NCBI RefSeq assembly: GCF_025685625.1
Contig: NZ_JAGSYI010000002.1
Coordinates: 558,001 to 622,000 of the forward strand
Direction: 5' to 3'
DNA: 64,000 nt
From: Acidicapsa acidisoli
Lineage (GTDB): Bacteria > Acidobacteriota > Terriglobia > Terriglobales > Acidobacteriaceae
Below, piece by piece: positions 17,801 through 26,574 of the stretch (the stretch's first letter is position 1; each line of letters begins with the position of its first letter). Below the pieces are notes generated by a model that saw only the letters and a list, made by a program, of their open reading frames with translations, ran no database searches and was not told the DNA's origin. Position numbers and translations under genes: made by a program.

Positions 17801-19573
17801 TACATCGCACCGGCTAACATTCCAAGTCCTAATCAGGTGACTGTCAAAGCAACATCGGCGGCTGACAGCACAAAATCGGCATCGGCGATCGTAACGATCA
17901 TTCCGCCGGTTCTTGTGACCATCTCTCCTACGAACGCTGTTGTAGCAACGAACAGCCAGCAGCAGTTCCGTGCGATCGTCGCTGGCAGCACCAATACCTC
18001 CGTCGACTGGAGTCTCAGTGGCGCCTCCTGCTCCGGCTCTACCTGCGGCAGCATTACTTCCGCAGGCTTGTATATGGCTCCGGCAACTGTACCGTCGGGC
18101 GCTACCGTGATTGTCAAAGCTACGTCGCAAATTGACGTTTCGCAGTCTGCTTCTGCAATCGTAACCGTCGTGGCTAACCAGAACTCCAAGTTGCAAGGTC
18201 AATACGCATTCGAATTCACCGGTCTCGACGCCAATGGCATATACGAGTCGGTAGGATCATTCACCGCGGATGGCAATGGAAATATCACATCGGGCGAGCA
18301 AGACGTGAACAACACGCTCGGGCCCAGAACAACTCTCGCCGTCACAGGAAAGTACCAGGTAAGCGGAGAAAATCGTGGCACGCTCTCACTCGTGAGTTCG
18401 AGTGGAAGTCAAACGTTCAGCTTCGCGCTTAACTCGGCCGGGACCTCCGGCAGGTTCATCGAGTTCGATAGCTCCGGGATTCGCGGATCGGGCATTCTTG
18501 AGCAGCAGGATAGCACTGCATTCTCCCTGACTGCGCTGAAGGGGCCGTATGTTCTCAGTCTTGCCGGCAAGACTGGAACAGGCAATCGCATCGGCGCTCT
18601 CGCCATCTTCGACTTCGATGGCTCGGGTGACATTGTCGGCGGCAGCATGGATGTGAACGATGGCGGCACAATTTTGCCGACATTTGCCTCCTTCCAGGGC
18701 ATCTACCGTGTTGACAGCTCGGACAGCTCAGGACGCGGCATTGCGAATCTAAGTATTCCCGGATTCGCCGGCGGCGCGTTGCAGCTAGCCTACTATGTCG
18801 TATCTGCCAATAAGCTCCTGTTGGTTTCCACCGAACCGCTCAGTTCCAGTAGCCCAATCCTCGGTGGCGTCGCAGAGCTGCAATCGGGAGCTCCGTATCT
18901 CGAATCGTCCTTCAAAGGTCCAACGGTATTTAGCCTCAGTGGAGTGAGCGGCAATATCCCGCAAGTCCTGGTGGGGCGAATCTCATTTGATGGAATTTCT
19001 CAGCCATTGGTGGAATTCGATCAGAACACCGGTGGCGCCATAACCACCGGCAACGTGCTCACCGGAGCCTACAGTGTGGGCCTGACTGGAACCGGAACAC
19101 TGAACCTGGATAACTCAAACGGCATGACGAAGGTGTGGGACATGTATGCTATTGCTCCAAATCATGCCTATTTGATGGATGCATCCTCGTCTGATGTCGG
19201 CATGGGCGAACTGAAGCCGCAATTGGCCGAGCCACCTTTCGCGAACACAAGCGTAGTGGGCTCGTATCTCATCGGTTCAGGGGAGCCGCTGGTCTACACG
19301 GCGCCCCTGGACTCTGGCGTGGCCAACTTTGACGGAGTCCGCGCCGTCGCAGGCGTTGAGGACATCAGTTCGAGCTCCGCACTCTCTTCCGCCCAGCCTC
19401 TGATAGGCAGCTATAGCATATCGGGTTCTCTGAATGACGGCAGAGGAACCATGCTTCTCACTTCACCCGGCGCTGCGACTTATGCGCTATGGGTAACTAG
19501 CGCATCCGAGGTATTGGGAGTCGAGATCGATTCGTCCAATCCGCAGCCGGTCGTTCTGCACCTGGAGCAATGA
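14864..19573 (+). CDS. Giant secreted Ig-like repeat protein with a shared C-terminal module
   Basis: The 1569-aa protein has a signal peptide (LVRIAWFLLAAAVFSTASLAS), then 12 tandem Ig-like repeats of about 90 residues. Each repeat contains the strand pattern W-S-L-x-G-x-G-C-x-G-x-x-C-G and then GLYTAP, so each carries a C-x4-C pair that probably forms a disulphide. The last 440 residues (from about 1106, NSKLQGQYAFEF) form a non-repeat C-terminal module with internal motifs such as GSFTADGNGNITSGEQD and GALAIFDFDGSGDI; the same module ends the protein at 21-24 kb. No enzyme domain or anchor is visible. A surface or exported adhesin- or matrix-like role is likely. The start at 14864 follows AGGCGGAAGACAG and puts the signal peptide at the N terminus. 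Repeats 3-7 are nearly identical at DNA level. Confidence 0.85.
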   Translation: MNRLVRIAWFLLAAAVFSTASLASVSVSLAPATVHVPLGGQTQFTATVGGTTNSVVIWSLNGVNCSGNTCGQISSGGLYLAPATAPSSNVITVTATSLADLSASASASVILGATSDITVSVSPAQATIVVGQKQRFIAMVNGTTITTVAWQLTGAGCSGSACGTLTTDGLYTAPSGVPAPPQVTITALSVADPAKSGSATVTIAPPVAVSVSPATVQVTTGTQRQFTATVTGTSNTAVSWSLAGSGCTGAACGSISSTGLYTAPASVPSPPQVSVTATSVADPTKSSTATATIIPPVVVTVSPSTAQVIAGAQQQFTKIVTGTSNTAVSWSLAGSGCAGAACGSISSTGLYTAPSSVPSPPQVSVTATSVADPTKSATALVTIIPPVVVTVSPSTAQVVVGAQQQFTRIVTGTSNTAVSWSLAGNGCTGAACGSISSTGLYTAPTSVPTPPQISVTATSVADPTKSATALVTIIPPVAVTVSPSTAQVLTGAHQQFTATITGSSNTAVSWSLAGSGCTGATCGSISSTGLYTAPASVPTPPQISVTATSVADPTKSATASVTIIPPVAVTVSPSTAQVLTGGHQQFTATVTGSSNTAVSWSLVGSGCTGATCGSISSTGLYTAPASAPAPNQVTVTATSVADGTKSAHATVTIIGPVSVTIAPATAQVVIGSSQQFSATVNGISNTNVSWSVAGAGCSGTACGTISPTGLYFAPAAVPNPAQVFVTATSLADATKSSTATVTITPPIAVTLSPTTATLTVGGQQQFKAVVTGSTNTAITWSVSGSGCVGAACGMISSTGLYTAPASVPSSAVIVKAVSVANPSSFRTATVTIVPPIVVSVSPATAELVAGADEQFTATVSGTTNRSVTWSVTGKGCSGLACGTITSTGFYGAPGIVPNPDQVTVTATSTADPSKSDSATVTILPPVAVTISPSSTQVVAGGRQQFIRIVTGTTNTLVHWSVEGSGCSGSACGTISSSGLYIAPANIPSPNQVTVKATSAADSTKSASAIVTIIPPVLVTISPTNAVVATNSQQQFRAIVAGSTNTSVDWSLSGASCSGSTCGSITSAGLYMAPATVPSGATVIVKATSQIDVSQSASAIVTVVANQNSKLQGQYAFEFTGLDANGIYESVGSFTADGNGNITSGEQDVNNTLGPRTTLAVTGKYQVSGENRGTLSLVSSSGSQTFSFALNSAGTSGRFIEFDSSGIRGSGILEQQDSTAFSLTALKGPYVLSLAGKTGTGNRIGALAIFDFDGSGDIVGGSMDVNDGGTILPTFASFQGIYRVDSSDSSGRGIANLSIPGFAGGALQLAYYVVSANKLLLVSTEPLSSSSPILGGVAELQSGAPYLESSFKGPTVFSLSGVSGNIPQVLVGRISFDGISQPLVEFDQNTGGAITTGNVLTGAYSVGLTGTGTLNLDNSNGMTKVWDMYAIAPNHAYLMDASSSDVGMGELKPQLAEPPFANTSVVGSYLIGSGEPLVYTAPLDSGVANFDGVRAVAGVEDISSSSALSSAQPLIGSYSISGSLNDGRGTMLLTSPGAATYALWVTSASEVLGVEIDSSNPQPVVLHLEQ
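15482..16831 (+). repeat. Five near-identical 270-bp tandem repeats
   Basis: Units start at exactly 15482, 15752, 16022, 16292 and 16562, and the next, more diverged repeat begins at 16832. Each is one Ig-like repeat (90 codons). High DNA identity suggests recent duplication or gene conversion and makes the repeat number likely to vary between strains and hard to assemble. Confidence 0.9.
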
Positions 19574-19843
19574 TGGCCGGGATTTAGAGCGTGGCCAGCT
19601 TCCGGTCATTCAATTTCCGGTTCTACTTGCCACGTGGTTCCGCGCGGCGGGCTAGGCATTCTGGGGAATAGCTTCTCCTCCGCCAGTGTGTCAGCATGTT
19701 CGCCGGGCAACTGGAGCGCCGCTTTGCATGGGTCGAACGAAGCGTTCAACCCGCTCAGGCATGGCGCGATCCAGGCGGCAGGAAGCTTCTATTTACGGTA
19801 AAAGCATCCTGCGATCTTCAACTCGCGAAAGGAGGGTTGACAA

Positions 19844-20326
19844 ATGCCGATGCAGAACACGAAGGCAACCGACAACAAGCAAATTGCGCATAGGTTCATG
19901 GAAGAGTGTTGGAATAAGGGAAACCTCGACGCGATCCCGGAATTCGTCGCTGTAAACTGCCGATTCCACGATCCCGTCTTCCCCCACCTTGTCTCAGGAG
20001 CCGCAAACATGCGCAGCCACATCGAGAACTGCCGCCGTGGCTTCCCCGATACGAAGTTCACGATCGAGGACACGATCGCCGAAGGCAATGAGGTTGTGCA
20101 TCACTGGACAGTCACCGGTACCCACAAAGGTGAGTTCTTAGGCCTGGCCCCCACCAACAGGAAGGCCACCGTTAGTGGCACCTCTATCTTCCGCATCCAC
20201 AATTCCAAAATCGCCGAACAATGGTCGGATTGGAACCTCATGTCTTTGATGGAACAACTGGGAATCGCTTCAGTACAAGCCTCGCCGTCGAAAACGTCGA
20301 AGGCCGAGTCGAAGGTTCACGCCTGA
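19844..20326 (+). CDS. SnoaL-like polyketide cyclase / ester cyclase family protein
   Basis: The 160-aa cytoplasmic protein has the NTF2-like cone fold of the SnoaL/ester cyclase group: NKQIAHRFMEECWNKGNLD, FVAVNCRFHDP, then FPDTKFTIEDTIAEGNEVV and HHWTVTGTHKGEFLGLAPT, and a final ISIFRIHNSKIAEQWSDWN-like strand. Most such proteins outside polyketide clusters have unknown substrates, and no polyketide genes are nearby. The last 20 residues are an extra Ser/Lys-rich tail. A GGAGG ribosome site about 10 bases before the ATG supports the start. It lies between two convergent giant Ig-like genes, but nothing ties it functionally to them. Confidence 0.8.
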   Translation: MPMQNTKATDNKQIAHRFMEECWNKGNLDAIPEFVAVNCRFHDPVFPHLVSGAANMRSHIENCRRGFPDTKFTIEDTIAEGNEVVHHWTVTGTHKGEFLGLAPTNRKATVSGTSIFRIHNSKIAEQWSDWNLMSLMEQLGIASVQASPSKTSKAESKVHA

Positions 20327-20676
20327 AGCTTGCAGAAAGCCCGCCGCGCTCGTCTCTATTACGACGGCCGTTCTCACAATCTCTCTTTGACCAGAGAGAC
20401 CTCCGATGCCCCATCACTGGGTATCGCATTCTTCGGCCTATCTTTGTCACCTCGACTGCGGCGGGTAGTCTAACAGGACAAACCATCCACACCATTTCGC
20501 CGGCTTCGGTCCCGGCCGGCTAGCTCAACTTTTACGGAGATGTCGCTAACCCAGAAACACGCGTCATCTGGTGTTGAACGATAGCGAAGCTACGGCTAGC
20601 CTTTCGAAACATGGTGACCTTGACGGTTCCGGGTTCAGGGACTCCGCTGTCCCCGCTTGCTAGAAATCACTCAAAG
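20327..20676. other. Gene-free 350-bp region
   Basis: No gene or RNA is recognisable. A small CTCTCT/AGAGAG hairpin (6 bp) lies at about 20383-20400, without a T-run. This is where the + strand ester cyclase and the - strand Sel1 gene converge. Confidence 0.4.
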
Positions 20677-21360
20677 TCACTGTTCCGACAGGGCCTTCAC
20701 CGCATCGGTTGCGTCTGGATATCCGTGCGCGCTGGATTTCTGATACCACGCGAGGGCGTCGGTTCGACTCGGAGATGTTCCCAATCCTTTTTCGTAAAGG
20801 TAGCCCACCTTATATTCGGCTTCAGCGCGTCCCTTCTGGGCAGCCATCAGGTACCATTTCATCGCGTTTGGATAACTCTGCGCGACTCCCAATCCTTGCT
20901 CGTACATCTCGCCTAACCGGTATTGGGCTTCGGGCCGTCCTTGTTCGCCCGCTTTCGCGTACCACTTCGCTGCCTCTGCGTAATCCTTGCTCGTTCCGCG
21001 GCCCTGGTCGTACATCACGCCCAGCCGGTACTCGGCATCTTTGTGGCCCTGCTTCGCAGCAAGCGTGTACCACTTGATAGCTTCTGTAGGATTTTGAGGA
21101 GACTGCGCTACATCGTACATTCCTCCCAGCCGATACTGTCCATCGGCATATCCCTGATCCGCTGCAAGCCGGAACCATCGCATCGATTCCCGCACGTTGC
21201 GCGGAACCGCCAGTGCGTACTTCATTCCGAGCCGAACCTGAGCGTTGGGATCGCCCGACGCAGCCTGTTGATTGAGCGCAGCAGCGTCGTCTTGCGGAAG
21301 GCTGAATCCAAGCGGTGCAACCGCAATGACAAGTGAGAGTAAAGCTGAGAGTCGTTTCAT
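20677..21360 (-). CDS. Secreted Sel1-like repeat protein
   Basis: The 227-aa protein has a signal peptide (LSALLSLVIAVAPLGFSLPQ) and five Sel1-type TPR-like repeats of about 36 residues, with the pattern A-x-x-x-Y-x-L-G-x-M-Y-x-x-G and A-x-x-W-Y-x-x-A. Sel1 repeats are protein-protein scaffolds, in the periplasm when exported. An ATG at 21372 overlaps the stop of the preceding Ig-like gene (ATGA), while an ATG at 21360 has GAGGA 5 bases upstream; I chose the latter, but translation is probably coupled in either case. It is therefore likely co-transcribed with the 1124-aa Ig-like protein and could assemble or anchor it. That role is inferred. Confidence 0.82.
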   Translation of the reverse strand: MKRLSALLSLVIAVAPLGFSLPQDDAAALNQQAASGDPNAQVRLGMKYALAVPRNVRESMRWFRLAADQGYADGQYRLGGMYDVAQSPQNPTEAIKWYTLAAKQGHKDAEYRLGVMYDQGRGTSKDYAEAAKWYAKAGEQGRPEAQYRLGEMYEQGLGVAQSYPNAMKWYLMAAQKGRAEAEYKVGYLYEKGLGTSPSRTDALAWYQKSSAHGYPDATDAVKALSEQ

Positions 21361-21368
21361 ATCGGTCC

Positions 21369-24300
21369 TCATTGCTCGAAGTGCAGAATTGTTGGTTGAG
21401 GAGTGGTCGAGTCAACATTCAATCCGACAAATTCGGATGCGCTTGTCACCCAAACCGCGATCGTCTTGCCACTTGGCGAAGTCAGCAAAATCGAACCTCG
21501 GCCATTGTTCGAAACGCTCGATACCGAATAGGTTCCAGTCAGTATCTGATTTGGCGAAAGCGTGGAAGCCTGACTTATATCTTCCGCTCCCGTGGCCGCA
21601 CCAAGGCCCTGGAGATTGCTGCCTCCGTCAAAGTTCGCAGTGCCTGAGTCGAGTGGAGTTGTCTGCAGGATCGGTTCGCCGGAGCCAAATAGATAGCTGC
21701 CGAGTATGTTCGAATTGGAGAAGGGGGCAAACGCCGTTTGCGCCTTCATTTCGCCAACGGACACGGTACCCGTTGAAGCATCCATCAAGAATGCCGTGTT
21801 CGGCGAAATTGCGTATAGATACCAAATCGTAACGCTGCCGTTGGCCGGGTTATCGAGATTGATAGTTCCGCGTCCATTCAGTTCTATGTCGTAAGCACCT
21901 GTCATGACCGTGCCGACACTGACGGTGCCTCCATTGTTTTGATCGAAAACTGCCGTAATGTTTGAGCCACCGTTGAACTCGAAGCGGCCAACGGTATCTT
22001 CAGGAGCCGTTCCATTTGTGCCGCTCAAGCTGAACACAGACCCGCCGCTAAAGGAGGCGGTTGTATAAGGAGCTCCGCTCTGCAATTCGGCCGGACCACT
22101 GAAGATTGGATTGTTGAAGCTGAGTGGATCAGTCGAGATCAGCAACAGCTCGTTCGCAGAGACTACATAGAAAGCGAAGTCGAACATCCCTCCATCAAAG
22201 CCCGGAATGCTGAGCGTTGCAGTTCCGCGTCCCGTCGAATCCACCCCATATGTTCCGGAGAACGTTGCAAAAGTTGGCGAAACAGCGCCACCGTCGTTGA
22301 CATCCAGACTGCTGCCGGAGATGAACCCACTGCCATCGGGAAAAATAAGTCCCAACGCGCCGATACGTTGTCCAGAAACGTCCATGCCCGTAAGCTTGAG
22401 AACATAACCTCCGGCCAGTACGGAAGGATCGAATGCAGTCGTGTCCTGCTTCTCAAGCACGCCGGAACCACGTACTCCGGATGAATCAAACGAGATGAAT
22501 CTTCCCTTCGTCCCGAGAAGGTTCAGTGCAAATCGAAACGTATGCGCTCCCAGCGGCCCACTAATGGTCATCACACCGCGATTGTCGGCGCCAACCTGGT
22601 AGGTTCCTGAGATGGGTGAGTCGCTAAGTACGCTGGCAGTGTTATTAATATCCTCGTGACCTGAAACCAGCTTGCCATTACCGTCAGCAGTGAATGACCC
22701 CGCCTCCTGATAAACGCCATTGCTGTCGAAGCCTGAGAACAGAAAGGCGAATTGCCCCGACAACTTTGCGTTAGCGGTGGGATAGATGGTTACAACGGCT
22801 GAGGCCGAAGTAACGTTGTTGACCTGAGAGGTTGCCTTGACGATCACCGTAGCCACAGAAGGAACAGTCGCCGGCGCCGTATACAAACCCTGAGATGTGA
22901 TGGTGCCGCATGCACTTCCCGAGCAGCCAGATCCACTGACGCTCCATGTTACGGCGTGGTTTGTAGAGCCTGAAACCGTTACTCCAAATTGCTGTTGCTG
23001 CCCAACGGTGACAATGGCGCTTGTCGGCGATATGGTCACCGAAACAGGAAGAATCACAGTGACCGTTGCTGAAGCTGCGGTCTCGCCATCCGCATTAGCG
23101 GTGGCTGTTACCGTCACCTGCGGAGGGTTGGGCACTACACTGGGAGCGGTATACAGTCCAGTCGAAGAAACGGTACCGCACGCCGCACCGGAACAACCAG
23201 CCCCTGTGACACTCCACGTCACGCCGGTTGTCGTTGTGTTTGTCACCTGAGCAGTGAATTGCTGCCGCCCTCCTGCGGCGACCTGTGCCGATTTCGGAGA
23301 TATGCTTACAGCAATCCGCTGAACGATCGTCACCGTCGCCGTACTAGACTGCGTGGAGGCGGCAACGGACGTTGCGGTTACAAATACAAGAGATCCAGCA
23401 GGGAGCGTGGAAGGCGCCGTATAAACCCCGCCTGATGTGATCGTTCCACATGCAGCGCCGGAACAACCATATCCGCTAAGACTCCACAGGACGGCGGTGT
23501 TGCTCGTTCCGGTTACAGTGGCCTTGAAAGTTTGTTGCGCACCTGTATTCAATTGCACGCTGCTTGGTGACACCGCGACAGAAACCTGACCTGGCGCCAC
23601 GATAGTGACCAGGGTAGAGCCCGATTGCGAAGGATTTGCGAGAGATGTCGCGGTGACTGCAACCGTGTTGGGGCTAGGCGCTTTTGCCGGCGCTGTATAG
23701 AGGCCCGTTGACGAGATGGAGCCGCACGTGATGCCGGAGCATCCGCTGCCCGAGACGCTCCAGATCACCACGCCGCTTCCGGGACCGCTCGCGGAGAACT
23801 GTAACGTCGCCCCAGGCTTTACCTGAGGAGCACTGGGAGCGACCTTGATAAGTGAGGAGGAAGCAGCGACTATCGTTGCTGTCGCGCTTGCCGATTTAGT
23901 AGGGGCGGCTACGGAAATCGCCGTGATCGTGACCTTGGGTATCGCTGGAACGCTGGCGGGAGCAGTGTATACGCCGGAAGTTGAAATCGATCCACATGCG
24001 GAACCTGTACAACCAGTCCCGGCAACAGACCATTTCACAGACGTATTCGTAGTGCCCGTAACTTTCGCAGAGAACGTCTGCTGTCCTCCGGCGCTGACTT
24101 GAGCAGTCGACGGCGATACAGAAAGCGAAACCGAGGATGCAGACTCTATGCTCACCGTAGCAGAAGCTGACTTCGTTGGAGTAGCTGCGGAAGTCGCGGT
24201 AACGGTGACTTGTGCCGGTTTCGGAATGACGACCGGCGCTGTATACAAACCGCCCGAAGTGATCGCGCCACAGGCGGTCCCGGAACAGCCTGCTCCGGAT

Positions 24301-24743
24301 ACGGTCCAGTTCACCTTGGTATTCGAACTGCCCGTAACAACTGCGGAGAACTGCTGCTGTCCTGACGGGGCAATTGTTACCAGCGTGGGGGAGATTGTCA
24401 CTCCAATGCCGACAGACGATCCAATCGTAACGCTGGCGCTGCCCGACTGAGTGAGATCGGCAAGGGAGGTTGCAACCACCGCTACGATTGCAGGATTAGG
24501 CGCCGTAGCCGGCGCCGTGTAGAGTCCTTCTGAAGTAATCTCCCCGCAGGAAATGCCACTGCAACCGCTCCCCGAAAGGCTCCAAAGTACAACACCGTCT
24601 GCTGATCCAGTAGCCGTGAACTGCAACTGGCCGCCAGGATTAACATGCGCGGAAGCGGGTGAAACCACTACCGACGCCATGGCGGCACTGTGCAAAGCTG
24701 CAACTAACAGCGCGATCCACATCGAGTTCTGAAGGCACTTCAT
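21369..24743 (-). CDS. Giant secreted Ig-like repeat protein, paralogue of the 1569-aa protein
   Basis: The 1124-aa protein has a signal peptide (MWIALLVAALHSAAMAS) and seven Ig-like repeats with the same W-S-x-x-G-x-G-C-S-G-x-x-C-G pattern and GLYTAP ending as the protein at 14.9-19.6 kb. Each repeat has a C-x4-C pair. The C-terminal 440 residues (from about 670, NAKLSGQFAFLF) align module by module with that protein's end, including SFTADGNGKLVSGHEDIN, GSGVLEKQD and FNLDNP-type motifs. Here the repeats are more divergent from each other, so they are older or have not been recently homogenised. GAGGTGGTCA precedes the ATG. It is coupled to the Sel1 gene downstream and preceded by the DsbA-like gene. 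Surface or matrix function is likely, but not proved. Confidence 0.85.
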   Translation of the reverse strand: MKCLQNSMWIALLVAALHSAAMASVVVSPASAHVNPGGQLQFTATGSADGVVLWSLSGSGCSGISCGEITSEGLYTAPATAPNPAIVAVVATSLADLTQSGSASVTIGSSVGIGVTISPTLVTIAPSGQQQFSAVVTGSSNTKVNWTVSGAGCSGTACGAITSGGLYTAPVVIPKPAQVTVTATSAATPTKSASATVSIESASSVSLSVSPSTAQVSAGGQQTFSAKVTGTTNTSVKWSVAGTGCTGSACGSISTSGVYTAPASVPAIPKVTITAISVAAPTKSASATATIVAASSSLIKVAPSAPQVKPGATLQFSASGPGSGVVIWSVSGSGCSGITCGSISSTGLYTAPAKAPSPNTVAVTATSLANPSQSGSTLVTIVAPGQVSVAVSPSSVQLNTGAQQTFKATVTGTSNTAVLWSLSGYGCSGAACGTITSGGVYTAPSTLPAGSLVFVTATSVAASTQSSTATVTIVQRIAVSISPKSAQVAAGGRQQFTAQVTNTTTTGVTWSVTGAGCSGAACGTVSSTGLYTAPSVVPNPPQVTVTATANADGETAASATVTVILPVSVTISPTSAIVTVGQQQQFGVTVSGSTNHAVTWSVSGSGCSGSACGTITSQGLYTAPATVPSVATVIVKATSQVNNVTSASAVVTIYPTANAKLSGQFAFLFSGFDSNGVYQEAGSFTADGNGKLVSGHEDINNTASVLSDSPISGTYQVGADNRGVMTISGPLGAHTFRFALNLLGTKGRFISFDSSGVRGSGVLEKQDTTAFDPSVLAGGYVLKLTGMDVSGQRIGALGLIFPDGSGFISGSSLDVNDGGAVSPTFATFSGTYGVDSTGRGTATLSIPGFDGGMFDFAFYVVSANELLLISTDPLSFNNPIFSGPAELQSGAPYTTASFSGGSVFSLSGTNGTAPEDTVGRFEFNGGSNITAVFDQNNGGTVSVGTVMTGAYDIELNGRGTINLDNPANGSVTIWYLYAISPNTAFLMDASTGTVSVGEMKAQTAFAPFSNSNILGSYLFGSGEPILQTTPLDSGTANFDGGSNLQGLGAATGAEDISQASTLSPNQILTGTYSVSSVSNNGRGSILLTSPSGKTIAVWVTSASEFVGLNVDSTTPQPTILHFEQ

Positions 24744-24812
24744 TGACCACCTCGTAGTACCTCAAATCAAAGAATGGGGGAGCGCTATTTCCTGGTAGTT
24801 ACAGACAACGGG

Positions 24813-25847
24813 CTATCTCTGTGATATTTGCGGTCTCTGGGCGGCTAAGGCGTTCAACTGCTGATTCACAATGTCCTTGAGGGCCGCATAGTCGACAACG
24901 CCGCTGAAGAAATGGCCATTGACAAAGAAGCTGGGAGTGCCCGTCAATCCAAGACTCTTGGCTTCATCAAAGTCTTTCTTAACTGCAGCCGCCTCTGCCC
25001 CGCTATCAAGGCACGTATCGAAACGATCTCCATCAAGCTTCAACACACGCGCGTGTTCCTTCAGCGCATCCAACTCCGTCAGTTTGCTGTAGAAGAGAAC
25101 GTCGTGATATTCCCAGAATTTTCCTTGCTCGCCAGCACAACGAGATGCCTCCGCCGCCTTTTCCGATCCATGGTGCATTGGCAGTGGAAAGTCTTTAAAC
25201 ACAACTGTGAGCTTGTCACCATACTCCTTTTTGAGTTGCTGTATCTGGGAGTTCACTTTCTGGCAATACGGGCATTGGTAATCGGCAAATTCCACCAGAA
25301 CAACCGGTGCACCTGTCGCTCCGTGCGTATAGGCTTTGGCGATATCCACTTGGGCGGACGGGGGCATCAACTCGATATTGATCGCCGCCTGCTTACGCAA
25401 CTGCTCCACATACGCTGCGCGAGCCTTATTCCTGCGCAGTTCCCGAATGTGCTGCAACACATCATCGTGCACTGATTCAAAAGAGTCTTGCGTGTCCAAT
25501 CCTTCGTAGTAGACCTCGAGCTGGTCTTCTGTGGGATCCTTCACTCCCTTATAGACTTCCGTTTCTAAAAGCTGATCGAGGGGGATACCCTTTTTGCGCG
25601 CTTCATCCGCAAGAAGCCGGTTATCGATTAGTTCTTCGAGAGCCTTTCGCTCGTTAAGATAAAACTGATACTGAGCCTGGAGAAGCTTTCCGCTCTCGAA
25701 CTGCTGCAGATCTGTGAGTGTGAGATCGGCGCCGCTAACCCTGGCAACGACCTGGGCTGATTCTTGTCCGGACTGACCATTCAGCATGGTTGCGGCTGTG
25801 AGAGTTAGTAGAACAACCAAGGAACCTACGATGTGCCCAGTTTTCAT
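24813..25847 (-). CDS. Secreted SurA-N-like/DsbA-like thiol oxidoreductase fusion
   Basis: The 344-aa exported protein begins with a signal sequence (HIVGSLVVLLTLTAATMLNGQ). Residues about 35-165 form a helical domain like the N-terminal domain of SurA/peptidyl-prolyl isomerases: VVARVSGADLTLTDLQQ, NERKALEELIDNRLLADEA and EVYKGVKDPTEDQLEVYYEG. Residues about 175-330 are a DsbA/Thioredoxin_4 domain with VLVEFADYQCPYCQKVNSQ (CPYC active site), VVFKDFPLPMHHGSEKAAEA and the cis-Pro region GLTGTPSFFVNGH. This combination (chaperone-type plus disulphide oxidant or isomerase) suits oxidative folding of exported Cys-rich proteins. The neighbours on the same strand are an eight-cysteine secreted protein and an Ig protein with a Cys pair per repeat. 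The start at 25847 has AAGGA upstream. Confidence 0.85.
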   Translation of the reverse strand: MKTGHIVGSLVVLLTLTAATMLNGQSGQESAQVVARVSGADLTLTDLQQFESGKLLQAQYQFYLNERKALEELIDNRLLADEARKKGIPLDQLLETEVYKGVKDPTEDQLEVYYEGLDTQDSFESVHDDVLQHIRELRRNKARAAYVEQLRKQAAINIELMPPSAQVDIAKAYTHGATGAPVVLVEFADYQCPYCQKVNSQIQQLKKEYGDKLTVVFKDFPLPMHHGSEKAAEASRCAGEQGKFWEYHDVLFYSKLTELDALKEHARVLKLDGDRFDTCLDSGAEAAAVKKDFDEAKSLGLTGTPSFFVNGHFFSGVVDYAALKDIVNQQLNALAAQRPQISQR

Positions 25848-25992
25848 TGCCTTTTCCTTCTCCATCGTTGCGAATGCGTCATTGATAAGTTGTGCCAGGG
25901 CGGGGAAGTCTGCTGCCCCTGGCACTCGAGGACTTTCGGCCGTCTGGCATGCCGTAGTGCCTTTCTTCCTGCATGCCGAGATGGTTTTGTCA

Positions 25993-26574
25993 CTAGTCGC
26001 CAGTACCGCAAGAGCAGATGCCCTGTCCGCTTCCCAGGATGTTCACGAAAGCGCACTGCGCCTGCAGATTTGCAAGCTCGGTCGCGCCAAGTGTGGAATC
26101 CGAGGACTCGGTTTCAGTGATCGGCCAGGCAGTGCCTACGGCGTTCTGGATATGAGTTACCCACGCGCGAAGGTTTGCTTTTGGCGTGACATTGGATGTC
26201 GGATCGCACGGAGAGTTGTTGACCGCGGCAGAAACGATCTTAACAACACCATTCCTCGACACAACGCCGGTCAGTGGATTCGACGTCAGGTTAGAGCGAA
26301 CCGATAGCGTCCGCAGGCCGTTGTGGGTCTCGACGCAACCGCAGCACTCAGTCAGCTGTTGATCTGCGTCAAACACGTAGATCATCGCGCAGAGGTTCCC
26401 GTATGTCAGGCCTGGATTGTCAATCCGGACAGTCGCATCGGGCGCTGGAGCGGCGTTATTCGAGAAGTAGTTGACTTTGTACACATCCTGTGCGGAGGCA
26501 ATGCCGGCGCCGACTGTGATCAGGCCAGCGATTACCAGGGCAACGGAAAGCGTCTTACATGCTGTGAGTTTCAT
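25993..26574 (-). CDS. Small secreted eight-cysteine protein
   Basis: The 193-aa protein has a signal peptide (LSVALVIAGLITVGAGIASAQ). The mature part contains eight Cys: NLC (C1), then 14 residues later ECCGC (C2-C4), SPC (C5), QAQC (C6) and GICSCGTGD as the last residues (C7, C8). The same cysteines, the 14- and 12-residue spacings and the exact CGTGD end are present in the C-terminal domain of the BIG2 lipoprotein at 29.9-32.3 kb. I do not recognise the domain. It is probably a disulphide-stabilised extracellular module. A GGAGGACTCCGA site precedes the ATG. The SurA/DsbA-like gene follows on the same strand after 145 bp. Confidence 0.8.
   Translation of the reverse strand: MKLTACKTLSVALVIAGLITVGAGIASAQDVYKVNYFSNNAAPAPDATVRIDNPGLTYGNLCAMIYVFDADQQLTECCGCVETHNGLRTLSVRSNLTSNPLTGVVSRNGVVKIVSAAVNNSPCDPTSNVTPKANLRAWVTHIQNAVGTAWPITETESSDSTLGATELANLQAQCAFVNILGSGQGICSCGTGD

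Noticed and set aside
19696-19893. Open frame of 65 codons upstream of the ester cyclase
   Set aside because: It overlaps the promoter and ribosome site of the cyclase gene and shows no recognisable protein feature.
25848-25992. TGGCAC sequence on the - strand upstream of the DsbA-like gene as a sigma-54 site
   Set aside because: There is no GC dinucleotide at the required -12 spacing.
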